Origin: Bacteroidota bacterium
GTDB lineage: Bacteria; Bacteroidota; Bacteroidia; NS11-12g; UBA955
NCBI GenBank assembly: GCA_030682255.1
Contig: JAUXOK010000028.1
Location: forward strand, 310,001-374,000
Direction of reading: 5' to 3'
Length of the DNA: 64,000 nt
A program made the position numbers and the translations under genes. How positions within the stretch are numbered: position 1 is the first letter of the stretch; every line of letters begins with the position of its first letter. The notes under the pieces are model-generated. The model searched no databases, was not told the origin of the DNA, and saw only the letters and a program-made list of their open reading frames with translations. Positions 17,985 to 27,159 of the stretch are shown here, piece after piece.

Positions 17985-19160
17985 TTAACCCCTAAAATAT
18001 GCTTCTAAAGTTTGCGCAATACTTTCCCAACTGAAACGACTTTGTATCACTTCAACACCTTTTTCGCCTGTAGCTTTTCTTAAATCTGAAGAACTTAGTA
18101 AAGCGATAACTTGTTCTGCAAACGCAGTCGTGTCTTTTCTCATAAATGCTCCTTCCCCATCTTGAATGCCCAAACCTTCAAAACCAATATTTGAACACAC
18201 CACAGGAATTCCCATTGCCATGGCTTCCAATACCTTATTTTGAGTACCAGCCCCAAATCGCAAAGGCGCAACTACAACTGAGGCATTGTTATAAGTTTGT
18301 GTTAAATCGTCTATAAAACCCGTAACTACGATTGTTTTGCCATTGTGTAATGCTTTAACACTTTCGATAGGTCTTTGCCCTGCAATAATAAATTGAACTT
18401 CAAACTTTTCTAAAACAAGTGGTAGAATTTGTTCTGCAAAATATATCACGGCATCCACATTAGGCGCATAATCCATGTTGCCTGTAAACAAAAGGGTGTG
18501 ATGATGTGAATAATCGTGATGCATGGGTTTAAATGTATGCACATCAACCCCATTGGGCAAAATCATAACATTGTCACTTCCATGTTTTTCTCTCAAAAAC
18601 TGAGCATCCTCCGAACTACAAACCAAATTTTTTGTAAATTTTCCTAAAATGAATTTTTCATAAAGCATTACTTTTTTAGATTCAATTTGATCCAAAACCC
18701 TCACAAAATAATTGCGTTTTATAGCTTTTCTCCTTTGCCAATACAAAGAAAATGCGTCTGGTAAATCTAAAATTTTATTAGGATGAACTAGGTCTATGGC
18801 ATATTGTGCCATTCTTAGATGTTGAACATGAATAGCATCGTAGGTATGTTGTGATAAAAGCTGCTTTAATTGCTTGGCAAAATTTTTAGATTTAAAATAA
18901 TTAACCTGAAGTGGATTTTTATTTAAAAAACCAAACAACACATGCCAATAGCTTTTCCATTTAGGTAAATCAATCAAAATAATTTCAGAAAACAAACCGT
19001 TCAATTTATCCAAGTGTTGATAATCTGATGGGTCTTCAACAAAAGTGATTAAATGTATTTCATGCTTTAAGGAAAGCTGTTTGGCTAAATTGTAAATTTT
19101 TAATTTATCACCTCTGAATGGCGGATAAGGAAATCTGTTGGCGATAAATAAAATCTTCAT
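17985..19160 (-). CDS. GT-B glycosyltransferase, family 4 type
   Basis: This 391-residue glycosyltransferase probably acts on surface polysaccharide at the cytoplasmic face. The N-terminal domain begins MKILFIANRFPYPPFRGD, as in the sugar-transferase group with a glycine-rich loop after the first strand. The C-terminal GT1/GT4 donor-binding domain includes LLFTGNMDYAPNVDAV, VTGFIDDL and APLRFGAGTQNKVLEAMAMG. The start resembles the TIGR03087-like group, but no exosortase gene is nearby. It lies 3 nt after the GNAT-like gene, so the two form an operon. Confidence 0.82.
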   Translation of the reverse strand: MKILFIANRFPYPPFRGDKLKIYNLAKQLSLKHEIHLITFVEDPSDYQHLDKLNGLFSEIILIDLPKWKSYWHVLFGFLNKNPLQVNYFKSKNFAKQLKQLLSQHTYDAIHVQHLRMAQYAIDLVHPNKILDLPDAFSLYWQRRKAIKRNYFVRVLDQIESKKVMLYEKFILGKFTKNLVCSSEDAQFLREKHGSDNVMILPNGVDVHTFKPMHHDYSHHHTLLFTGNMDYAPNVDAVIYFAEQILPLVLEKFEVQFIIAGQRPIESVKALHNGKTIVVTGFIDDLTQTYNNASVVVAPLRFGAGTQNKVLEAMAMGIPVVCSNIGFEGLGIQDGEGAFMRKDTTAFAEQVIALLSSSDLRKATGEKGVEVIQSRFSWESIAQTLEAYFRG

Positions 19161-19163
19161 TGC

Positions 19164-20276
19164 TTAAAAATTAAAGCGATAGGTAATGTGCTTTTTGATA
19201 GGTTGTGCTCCCATAGATTCGAACATACTAAGCATTTTTGGGTTAAAATCACCTATCCAAGCCAACTCATTTTCTGTAAAATGATTGCCTTTGATGATAT
19301 ACTCTCTGAATTTCATAATCAATGCCACTTCTAATCCAAGGTTGTGGTATTCAGGAACCACACCAAACACAATGCCTCTGACACGCTTTACTTGTCTTTT
19401 GTAATACAAAAACTTTAACATCCCCAACCAATTCATTTTGCCATTCACATGTTTAAAAATTTGGTTAACATCCAATACAGTCAAATAAAAACCAACGGGT
19501 TCGCCATTTGCATAAACAAACCAATTCAAGTTTTCTACCAAAATAGGTTTCATTTGTTTCATTCTTACTAAAATTTTGTCCATGGTCATCGGAACAAAGT
19601 TTTCGTGAAATGCCCAAGCTTTGTTGTAGATGGTTATAAAATCTTGAGCAAACTTATTGATATTGCTCATTTTGATGTGTTCGAAAGTGTAAACAGGGTT
19701 AGCAAATACTCTCGAAGACAATTTACTGAATCTTTCAAAATTAAAAATCTCTTCACTAATCAAGGAAGTGGTTTGACCAATTTCTTTTGTAAAACCATAG
19801 TTTTCGAACAAATCTTTGTAGTATGGAAAATTATAGTTTTCTCTATAACTAGGACTTGCAAAACCCTCAATCATCAATCCCCAAAAGCTGTCTCTATCCC
19901 CAAAATTGATGGGTCCATCCATGTAATGACAGCCATTTTGTTTCAACCAATTTTTAGCTGTATCAAACAAAGCGTTCGCTACTTCTTGCTCGTTTATACA
20001 TTCAAAAAAGCCGCAACCACCTGTGATGGTGTCGGTCTTTTCTATTTTACTATAAAATGCAGCAATTCTACCAATCCATTGATTATCTCTTTTTATTAAC
20101 CATCTTTTGCAATCGCCTGTTTGATAAGAGATGTTAATTTGAGGGTCAAAAGTTTCATTGATGTCTTTATCCAAAGGCATGATATAGTTTTTATCTTGAC
20201 TATACAATTTTTTAGGCAAGTCTAAAAAGGCTTTCTCAAGCGTTTTGTTATCAACTTCTATAATTTGAAAATTCAC
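19164..20276 (-). CDS. GNAT-like acyltransferase family protein (YghO-like), GTG start
   Basis: A 370-residue cytoplasmic protein. The N-terminal part is of the kind seen in YghO-like proteins (IMPLDKDINETFDPQ, YMDGPINFGDRDSFWG). The C-terminal part looks like a GNAT domain (GIVFGVVPEYHNLGLEVALI, ending in a typical aromatic strand). The acyl acceptor is unknown. The start codon is GTG, exactly 4 nt after a -7 box, which suggests a leaderless mRNA. It heads an operon with the downstream glycosyltransferase. Confidence 0.7.
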   Translation of the reverse strand: MNFQIIEVDNKTLEKAFLDLPKKLYSQDKNYIMPLDKDINETFDPQINISYQTGDCKRWLIKRDNQWIGRIAAFYSKIEKTDTITGGCGFFECINEQEVANALFDTAKNWLKQNGCHYMDGPINFGDRDSFWGLMIEGFASPSYRENYNFPYYKDLFENYGFTKEIGQTTSLISEEIFNFERFSKLSSRVFANPVYTFEHIKMSNINKFAQDFITIYNKAWAFHENFVPMTMDKILVRMKQMKPILVENLNWFVYANGEPVGFYLTVLDVNQIFKHVNGKMNWLGMLKFLYYKRQVKRVRGIVFGVVPEYHNLGLEVALIMKFREYIIKGNHFTENELAWIGDFNPKMLSMFESMGAQPIKKHITYRFNF

Positions 20277-20280
20277 GGTG

Positions 20281-20288
20281 CAAAAATA
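20281..20288 (-). promoter_or_regulatory. -7 box TATTTTTG for the GNAT-like gene
   Basis: An exact TAnnTTTG match; 4 nt (CACC) separate it from the GTG start at 20276. Confidence 0.6.
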
Positions 20289-20383
20289 TTCAATAAATAA
20301 TGATTGAACGAATTATTTATCGAATTTATAAAATCGTTTGTAGCGGTTTAAAATAATATTATATATTGCAACCCTATTTAATA

Positions 20384-21139
20384 ATGAAACACAAAAGATA
20401 TATCATCAGTGGAGCAGGAAGTGGAATCGGCAGAGCCATAGCCATCAAACTAGCAAGCGAAGGTGCGGGCATTATTTTGGCAGGCAGAAACGAAAAAAAA
20501 CTCGAAGAAACTTTGAAACTATTGCCAGATGGCAACCATTTGGTAATTTCTACAGATATCAGACGTAAAGAAAATTGCGAAGAAGTATCTGCTATTTTAA
20601 ACGGTACACATTTAGACGGCATTATTGCCAATGCAGGTGTCGGAGGAGAAAATTATTATGGAGAAGAAGACCGATGGAATGAAATTATAGATACCAATCT
20701 TTCTGGCACCTACTATTTTGTGAATGCTTTTTTACCACAGTTAAAAGAAAGCAATGCACCAATCAAACACGTTTTATTAACTTCAAGTGTTTTGGCTAAA
20801 TTGGGCGTTAAAAATTATACGGCATATTGCGCTTCCAAAGCGGGTTTACTTGGTTTAATGAGGAGTTGGGCAATGGAATTAGCAGAACAGAACATATTAG
20901 TAAACGCCATCAGTCCAGGTTGGGTAAATACCAATATGGCAAAAGAAGGTATGAATGGCATAGCCAATGGTTTGGGAATTACAATGGACGAGTTTCATAA
21001 AATAGCCATGCAAAGTGTACCTTTGGGCAGAATGGCAGAGCCAGAAGAAATTGCCGAATTAGTGAATTATTTATTGCGTCAAAAAGCGATGACCGGACAA
21101 GTGATAGACATCAACTGTGGCAGTGTGATGAGTAGTTAA
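20384..21139 (+). CDS. Short-chain dehydrogenase/reductase
   Basis: A classical SDR. The cofactor motif is GAGSGIGRA at the N-terminus, NAGVGG lies at about residue 85, and the catalytic Ser and YCASK motif follow (SSVLAKLGVKNYTAYCASK). The C-terminal ISPGWVNTNMA and INCGS segments fit the family. The substrate is not identifiable. A TTG six codons upstream (20366) is possible, but the ATG at 20384 puts the first strand at the normal distance. It converges with the desaturase gene, only 4 nt apart. Confidence 0.85.
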   Translation: MKHKRYIISGAGSGIGRAIAIKLASEGAGIILAGRNEKKLEETLKLLPDGNHLVISTDIRRKENCEEVSAILNGTHLDGIIANAGVGGENYYGEEDRWNEIIDTNLSGTYYFVNAFLPQLKESNAPIKHVLLTSSVLAKLGVKNYTAYCASKAGLLGLMRSWAMELAEQNILVNAISPGWVNTNMAKEGMNGIANGLGITMDEFHKIAMQSVPLGRMAEPEEIAELVNYLLRQKAMTGQVIDINCGSVMSS

Positions 21140-21143
21140 AATA

Positions 21144-22232
21144 CTAAGCCGCTAAAGAAGGATTTTTTCCTAATTGCTCCATCATGTTGAAATGTGATTT
21201 TAAAGCTTGTCTAAATGTTTGAAACTCATTATGTGGGACACCATATTTTTGAGCTAATTCTTTCACAATCTTTCTAATGGCAGGATAATGCACATGACTC
21301 ACTTTTGGAAACAAATGGTGTTCAACCTGAAAATTTAACCCTCCTAATGCCCAAGTCAAGAATTTATTATCAGGACAAAAATCAAAAGTGGTTTTTAATT
21401 GATAGATGGCCCAATCTTCTTCTATTTTCAATACACCTGTTTCTTGTGCATCGGCAAACTCAGCACCTTCCACAACATGCGCCAATTGAAACACAACGGA
21501 AAGCACAATTCCCATAACAAAGTTATAAAACAAATAACCGATGATAAATTTACTAAAACCTACCATCATGATTGGAATAGCAATATAAAAACTGATATAA
21601 AATAATTTGGTTAACCAAAAAGTGATATGGTTTTTAAGTGTTTTGGCTGGCAAAGCTGTAGTGTGTACTTTATTAGTAAAATACTTACTAAAATCCATAA
21701 AAAACACCCAAAACAGAGTAGAAACCCCATAAAGCAATAACATGTATTTGTGTTGATTTTTATGAAAACGGTTGTAGGGTTGATTGGGCGACATTCTTAA
21801 AAAAGGTGGTTTAAAAATATCATCATCTACTCCGTCTACATTGGTATAAGTATGATGCAAAACATTGTGTTTCAAACGCCAATAATGACTTTCTGCACCT
21901 AAAAAATTCAAACTGTAACCAAAAAAATCATTGACTTTGCTATTGTTAGAAAAAGCACCATGGCAAGAATCGTGCATCACATTAAAACCTACAAAAGCGA
22001 GGAATGTGCCAAACACAGTCAATAAAGCAAAATTCAGAATAGTTGGCAGAGGTTGTTGAAAAACCAATAAAAAATAGCACGTTAAAACAACCGCATACAC
22101 AAAAAAAGTTTTGAAATACAATTTGGTATTTCCACGTTGACTGAGTTGATTGTCCTTAAAATACTGTTTAACACGATCGTTTAGCTCAACATGAAATTGT
22201 CGATTATTGGTTGCAAATGATATCTGAGGCAT
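21144..22232 (-). CDS. Membrane fatty acid desaturase
   Basis: This acyl-lipid/acyl-CoA desaturase of the di-iron membrane type has three histidine boxes: HDSCH (in FNVMHDSCHGAF), HNVLHH and QVEHH (in LNFQVEHHLFPKVSH). The Q-containing third box is typical of front-end (delta-5/6, linoleoyl-CoA type) desaturases. Several membrane helices are visible and the length (362 residues) is normal. No fused cytochrome b5 domain is present, so an external electron donor is needed. It probably adjusts membrane fluidity. Confidence 0.88.
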   Translation of the reverse strand: MPQISFATNNRQFHVELNDRVKQYFKDNQLSQRGNTKLYFKTFFVYAVVLTCYFLLVFQQPLPTILNFALLTVFGTFLAFVGFNVMHDSCHGAFSNNSKVNDFFGYSLNFLGAESHYWRLKHNVLHHTYTNVDGVDDDIFKPPFLRMSPNQPYNRFHKNQHKYMLLLYGVSTLFWVFFMDFSKYFTNKVHTTALPAKTLKNHITFWLTKLFYISFYIAIPIMMVGFSKFIIGYLFYNFVMGIVLSVVFQLAHVVEGAEFADAQETGVLKIEEDWAIYQLKTTFDFCPDNKFLTWALGGLNFQVEHHLFPKVSHVHYPAIRKIVKELAQKYGVPHNEFQTFRQALKSHFNMMEQLGKNPSLAA

Positions 22233-22249
22233 TTAAAAAAATTTGACTA

Positions 22250-22257
22250 CAAATTTA
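22250..22257 (-). promoter_or_regulatory. -7 box TAAATTTG of the desaturase gene
   Basis: An exact TAnnTTTG match on the minus strand, 17 nt before the start codon. Confidence 0.5.
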
Positions 22258-22390
22258 AACCCTTTTATTTTAATAATAAATTAAAAAACTAAATCTAACA
22301 TAACAAAGTAATTTATTCTATTGATTTTGAGCTTAATTAATTTTAAAAAATAGAACCTTTAAAATCAAATTATCAGCTTCCAAATAAAGG

Positions 22391-22768
22391 CTATAGTACT
22401 GTAGCTAAAAACTTATAAAACTCTTTTTTGGTAGCATAAAAATCATTTGATGTAAATTCAATCATTTCTTGCAAATTAGCGTCCATATCGTTCATTTTAA
22501 CATTGATATATTTAGGTTGTGCAATAGCTTGACTATTAATTTCATCTGATTTAAGATTTACATCATGCATCAACTCATCAAAGTGAATTGACATTAATTT
22601 GAATTTATTTTCAAAATGTTCTACATGAACCATCACATCATGACCTGTATTTTTTGAAGCAACTTCGTCTAGTCTACTTTTAAACACATTGATTTCGTCT
22701 TTAAAAAAAGCAATTTCTCTTTTCCAATCTTGACATAGTAAATGGTTGTGGTTTAATGAATTTTTCAT
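22391..22768 (-). CDS. Hypothetical helical protein
   Basis: A 125-residue cytoplasmic protein from the ATG at 22768 (MKNSLNHNHLLCQDW). An open ATG 12 codons upstream adds an unlikely run of Tyr, Phe and Leu residues. The sequence is charged and predicted helical, with heptad-like stretches (FKDEINVFKSRLDEVASK, FENKFKLMSIHFDELM) suggesting a coiled coil or helical bundle. I do not recognise the family, and the neighbours give no clue. Confidence 0.6.
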   Translation of the reverse strand: MKNSLNHNHLLCQDWKREIAFFKDEINVFKSRLDEVASKNTGHDVMVHVEHFENKFKLMSIHFDELMHDVNLKSDEINSQAIAQPKYINVKMNDMDANLQEMIEFTSNDFYATKKEFYKFLATVL

Positions 22769-22853
22769 GCTGTTAAATAAATAATAATAGCACAAAAATA
22801 TCAATTAAAAAACCAAAACTATATGACAAAAATCAGTCTATTTGCGATATAAA

Positions 22854-23834
22854 TCAGGATTTTCTATTTTGTAGAGACCCTAAAAAATTAAAAAGACTTT
22901 CTTTTATATCGGGCAACATATTGATTGGATTTAGAATATTTAAAGCATCTTGTTCATATTGGGCTTTTAATTTTAAAAGGTAATCTTTACTGCCGGATTC
23001 TATAAACAAATCTCTAACTCTATCAATTTTATAACTGTTATTAAAAGTTTGATTGGCCTCAAATAATTCTTTAAGTTCTTTAGACAAATCTTCATTCAAA
23101 TTTTTTAATGCATGAATGTATAAAATCGTTTTTTTATTTTCTAAAATATCTCCTCCCTCCTGCTTTCCTATCATTTCTGCGGCTCCAAAGGCGTCCAAAT
23201 AATCATCTTGTAATTGAAATGCCAATCCTAAAGAAACTCCAAAATTATAAAAGGCTTGACATTCATGATTTTCAAATCCAGCAGCAATTGCTCCCATTTT
23301 TAAAGCACAAGCAGGCAAAACAGCTGTTTTAAATTCTATCATTTTTAAATATTCCTCTTCTGTAACCATTTCTTTGACAGGCATATTCATATCCATTTGC
23401 TGACCATCGGACACCAAACTTGCCATACTTGTGAACTCTTTTAAAATTAACTCCTTATGTGAAACTCCAGTATTCAATATCAATTCATAGCATTTCGTTA
23501 AAAGATTATCTCCTGATAATATTGCCGTAGGAATATTCCATTCCTCATGAACCGTTTTTTTCCCTCTTCTCATTGGCGCATTATCCATGATATCATCGTG
23601 AACAAGCGAAAAATTATGAAATGTCTCTATGGCCAAAGCTAATTTTAAGACATCATCATTCAAAGAATTTTCTTTGGCAAGATAGGCCAACAACAATAAT
23701 TGAGGTCGCATTCTTTTGCCACCTAATTGCATGATATAATTCATAGAATTATACAAATTTTCAGGTTTCCCAATAAAGGGATTTGATAAAATATAATTTT
23801 CTATTGTATCAGAATTGATGAGACGATTTTCCAT
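22854..23834 (-). CDS. Polyprenyl (farnesyl/geranylgeranyl-type) diphosphate synthase
   Basis: A trans-prenyltransferase that condenses IPP with allylic diphosphates. Both aspartate-rich motifs are present: DDIMD in SLVHDDIMDNAPMRRG and DDYLD in QLQDDYLDAFG. The GGKRMRPQ motif near the N-terminus is also seen. The product chain length cannot be fixed from sequence. The gene start lies 26 nt inside the end of rnr, so the two genes are coupled. Confidence 0.9.
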   Translation of the reverse strand: MENRLINSDTIENYILSNPFIGKPENLYNSMNYIMQLGGKRMRPQLLLLAYLAKENSLNDDVLKLALAIETFHNFSLVHDDIMDNAPMRRGKKTVHEEWNIPTAILSGDNLLTKCYELILNTGVSHKELILKEFTSMASLVSDGQQMDMNMPVKEMVTEEEYLKMIEFKTAVLPACALKMGAIAAGFENHECQAFYNFGVSLGLAFQLQDDYLDAFGAAEMIGKQEGGDILENKKTILYIHALKNLNEDLSKELKELFEANQTFNNSYKIDRVRDLFIESGSKDYLLKLKAQYEQDALNILNPINMLPDIKESLFNFLGSLQNRKS

Positions 23835-25974
23835 GTTTTTTATTGATAAATTGCTTATTCATTACGATATTTAAATCTATGGTTCTATTTTTTCGGCTGG
23901 CATCTGTAACTACTACTTCCACATTATCTCCCATTTTAAATTGTCTAAAATGTCTACGACCAATTACAATCATCAAGTTGTTATCATATTCATAATGGTC
24001 GCCAATAATGTTATTAAGTCTAACCATGCCTTCACATTTAAAGTCTTTAATTTCTACAAACATCCCAAAATCTGTTAAACCTGTTATAACACCTTCAAAC
24101 TGCTTTCCAATGTGCTGCTCCATCCATTCAGCTTGTTTGTATTTGATGGATGCACGTTCTGCTTCGGCTGCTGTAATCTCCATTTTAGAGCTCTGTTTAC
24201 ATGCTGCATCTAATTGTTCGGTATTCCATTGTGTGATATCAAGCATCGATTGTCCGTTTAAATATCCAAACAAAAGTCTATGAACTATCACATCAGGATA
24301 ACGTCTGATAGGTGAAGTAAAATGGGTGTAATATTCAAATGCTAATCCATAATGACTTGGCTTATTTGGTGTATATGCGGCCTTTGACATACTTCGGATA
24401 CACATATTTTGAATAACATCTTGCTCCACTTTGCCTTCAATATCTTTAGACAATTGATTCATAGATTCTCTTATTACTTTTTCGTTGTCTATTTCTAATT
24501 TGTAGCCAAATTTGCCAACAAACTTTTTCAATTCCAAAAGTTTGGTTTCGTTTGGTTCATCGTGGGTTCTGTATACAAATGGTTTTCTCGGTTTTTGAGT
24601 ATAAATAAATTTTGCCACAGATTTATTAGCCAACAACATCAGTTCTTCAATGAGTTTATTGGTATCTTGCCTGCTTTTTACCATCATAGAAATTGGCTTA
24701 AATTTTTCGTCTAAAACAAACTTATATTCAGTAGACTCAAAACTTAAAGAGCCACTTTGAAACCTTAATTTATTTAAATGTTTAGCGAATTGATTGAGAT
24801 GATTTAACTCTTTAAAATAAACGCCCTCTTTTTTGTCCAATATATCTTGAGCTTCCTCATAAGAAAATCTTTTATCGGAATGTATGATGGTTTTTGAAAA
24901 ACGAGTTGCTAAAATTTCAAACTTTTCACTGATTGTGAAAATGGTTGCAAAAGTCAGTCTGTCTTCATTTGGCACTAATGAACAGATATTATCTGATAGA
25001 TTAAATGGCAACATCGGCACTACCCTATCAACCAAATATACGGATGTCGCCCTTTTGAATGCCTCTGTATCAACTTTATCATTAGGTTTTACATAATGGC
25101 TAACATCTGCAATATGAACACCTACTTCAAATTGTCCATTTTCTAATATTTGATATGAAATAGCATCGTCAAAATCTTTGGCAGTTTCTGGGTCAATTGT
25201 AAATGTTAAAACATTTCGATAATCTTCTCTTTCAGAAACATCTTGGTCTGTAATTCTAGAATCGATTTTATCTGCTGCATTAACTACTTCTTCTTCAAAA
25301 GCCTCTGGCAAACCAAATTCTGCTAAAATTGAATGCATTTCTGTTAAATGATCGCCTTGTTTACCAAGTATTTCAATAATATCGGCTTGAGGAAATTTTG
25401 ATTCTTTTCCAAAACCTTTGATTTTAAAAACCACTTTTAATCCCACTTTAAGATGATGAGAAAAACGCACATCAAAAGGCACTCTGAATTTATTTGAATC
25501 GGGCTCCACAAACCAATAAGAATTTCTTTTATTCAGAACGCCCACATATAGTTTTTCAGAATGACTAATTAATTTTACAACTTCAGCTTTTTTATTTTTA
25601 CCAGAAGTTTTAACCGCCTTGGCAATCACCCTATCAAAAGGCAATAATTTGATGTTTGAATTTTCGACCACATAATCATCTGCTTCACCTTCAACAATCA
25701 AAAAAACTCTACCATTTTTAGAAACATCTATCACACCTTCAATTTCGTGTGTTCGAGCAGGCATATAGAATTTAAAAGTTTCTCTTCTAACAATTTCACC
25801 TCTTTCTGATAAATTTTCAAGTGCTTTTAAAACTTGGTCAATTGAAATATTCAAATCAGGATTCTCCAATCTTGATAAAACTTGTTTGTGGTTTAATATT
25901 CTACCTTTGTATGTATCAAATACGGCTAACACGTCAATTTCTAATTGACTCAAAGTGTTTTTTTTATTTTTCAA
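23809..25974 (-). CDS. rnr: Ribonuclease R
   Basis: A 3'-5' exoribonuclease of the RNase II family. Two cold-shock-like domains come first, then the RNB catalytic domain (TIDPETAKDFDDAIS with the metal-binding Asp residues, and FTSPIRRYPDVIVHR). The C-terminal S1 domain includes GVITGLTDFGMFVEI. Length (721 residues) fits. It has its own complete promoter and leads the rnr-prenyltransferase pair. Confidence 0.94.
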   Translation of the reverse strand: MKNKKNTLSQLEIDVLAVFDTYKGRILNHKQVLSRLENPDLNISIDQVLKALENLSERGEIVRRETFKFYMPARTHEIEGVIDVSKNGRVFLIVEGEADDYVVENSNIKLLPFDRVIAKAVKTSGKNKKAEVVKLISHSEKLYVGVLNKRNSYWFVEPDSNKFRVPFDVRFSHHLKVGLKVVFKIKGFGKESKFPQADIIEILGKQGDHLTEMHSILAEFGLPEAFEEEVVNAADKIDSRITDQDVSEREDYRNVLTFTIDPETAKDFDDAISYQILENGQFEVGVHIADVSHYVKPNDKVDTEAFKRATSVYLVDRVVPMLPFNLSDNICSLVPNEDRLTFATIFTISEKFEILATRFSKTIIHSDKRFSYEEAQDILDKKEGVYFKELNHLNQFAKHLNKLRFQSGSLSFESTEYKFVLDEKFKPISMMVKSRQDTNKLIEELMLLANKSVAKFIYTQKPRKPFVYRTHDEPNETKLLELKKFVGKFGYKLEIDNEKVIRESMNQLSKDIEGKVEQDVIQNMCIRSMSKAAYTPNKPSHYGLAFEYYTHFTSPIRRYPDVIVHRLLFGYLNGQSMLDITQWNTEQLDAACKQSSKMEITAAEAERASIKYKQAEWMEQHIGKQFEGVITGLTDFGMFVEIKDFKCEGMVRLNNIIGDHYEYDNNLMIVIGRRHFRQFKMGDNVEVVVTDASRKNRTIDLNIVMNKQFINKKHGKSSHQF

Positions 25975-25994
25975 AGCAAAGGTTTTTAGGGTAT

Positions 25995-26024
25995 CAAAGG
26001 TAATATGTTTATTTAACTTACAAA
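25995..26024 (-). promoter_or_regulatory. Complete promoter of rnr
   Basis: On the minus strand TTTG (26024-26021) and TACCTTTG (26002-25995) are 18 bp apart. The upstream box lies inside the last codons of dprA. Confidence 0.7.
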
Positions 26025-27112
26025 ATTGAATATTTTTTTCCAGGTAAACTTTGAATTAAATTCTTAAACTCCAAATCTAATAAAATGAGAGCTAATTTAC
26101 TTAACTTCATATTTGTTTGAATTGAAAGTTCATCTATAGAAATTGTTCCTTGCTTGATAATTTCATAAAGTTTTTTTTCTTCTTCATTTAATGAAACCAT
26201 CATTTCAATTTGTTGTTTTTTCTTGCTTACTTTTTTGGAATATCCCAAACTAAAGATTAATTGATCGATAGAACTGATAATTGCAGCCTTATTGTCAGCA
26301 ATCAACTTATTACAACCCAGGCTCCATGTGTCTGAAATCCTACCTGGCAGCGCATAAACATCTCTGTTATATGAATTTGCCAACTCTGCTGTAATCAAAC
26401 TACCCCCTTTTAGTGCACTTTCTATTACAATTGTGGCATCGCACATGCCTGCAACAATTCTATTCCTTCTTGGAAAATTTTCTTTATTGCCAGGTGTACC
26501 AAAACAAAATTCTGTTAGAAGTCCTCCATTTGACAACATTTTGATGGCTAAATTTCTATTTTCTGAAGGATAAATGGTTTGAAGCCCATGACCTAATACA
26601 CCTATTGTTGATAGTTTATTTTTCAAGGCCAAGTGATGAACATTGGAATCGGTTCCAGATGCTAGGCCGCTAACTACCAATACATGATATGGCACAAGTG
26701 CTTCACAAAGTTGTTCAGTAAAATGTTTGCCATAAGAAGAAGCATTTCTTGTTCCCACTATAGCCAAAACCCTTGTTTGATTTAAATTGACATTACCTTT
26801 GTAGTACAACATGATAGGAGAATCCTCGCAATTTTTTAATCGGGCAGGATATTCTTCATCCAAATAAAAAATAGGCTTAATTTGATGCTTTTGAATAATT
26901 TGAATTTCCTTTTCTACTGTTTCAAAATCTTGGAATTTTGAAATACTTCTAGCCGTTATTTCTCCAATGTTTGGAATTTTTTCTAAAAAAGATTTTTTTT
27001 CTTTGAAAACAGCTTCTGCGCTTCCACAATAACTTACCAAATTTTTAGCATTAATATCTCCAACACCTTCAATTTTGGTTAATGAAATTTGATATGGCAA
27101 TTCTGGGGACAC
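26018..27112 (-). CDS. dprA: DNA-processing protein DprA
   Basis: DprA protects incoming single-stranded DNA in natural transformation and loads RecA on it. An N-terminal helix-hairpin-helix part (LTKIEGVGDINAKNLV) precedes the Rossmann-like DprA domain with AIVGTRNASSYG, VVSGLASGTDSNVHH, FPRRNRIVAG and ESALKGGSLITAELA. A C-terminal winged-helix (DML1-like) domain follows. Length (364 residues) is normal. Its presence is compatible with DNA uptake, which is relevant to the DpnI-type cassette at 39649. Confidence 0.94.
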   Translation of the reverse strand: MSPELPYQISLTKIEGVGDINAKNLVSYCGSAEAVFKEKKSFLEKIPNIGEITARSISKFQDFETVEKEIQIIQKHQIKPIFYLDEEYPARLKNCEDSPIMLYYKGNVNLNQTRVLAIVGTRNASSYGKHFTEQLCEALVPYHVLVVSGLASGTDSNVHHLALKNKLSTIGVLGHGLQTIYPSENRNLAIKMLSNGGLLTEFCFGTPGNKENFPRRNRIVAGMCDATIVIESALKGGSLITAELANSYNRDVYALPGRISDTWSLGCNKLIADNKAAIISSIDQLIFSLGYSKKVSKKKQQIEMMVSLNEEEKKLYEIIKQGTISIDELSIQTNMKLSKLALILLDLEFKNLIQSLPGKKYSIL

Positions 27113-27159
27113 CTAATAAGTAAAACTAAAACATCAATTCAACACATAAACTCTTTTAA

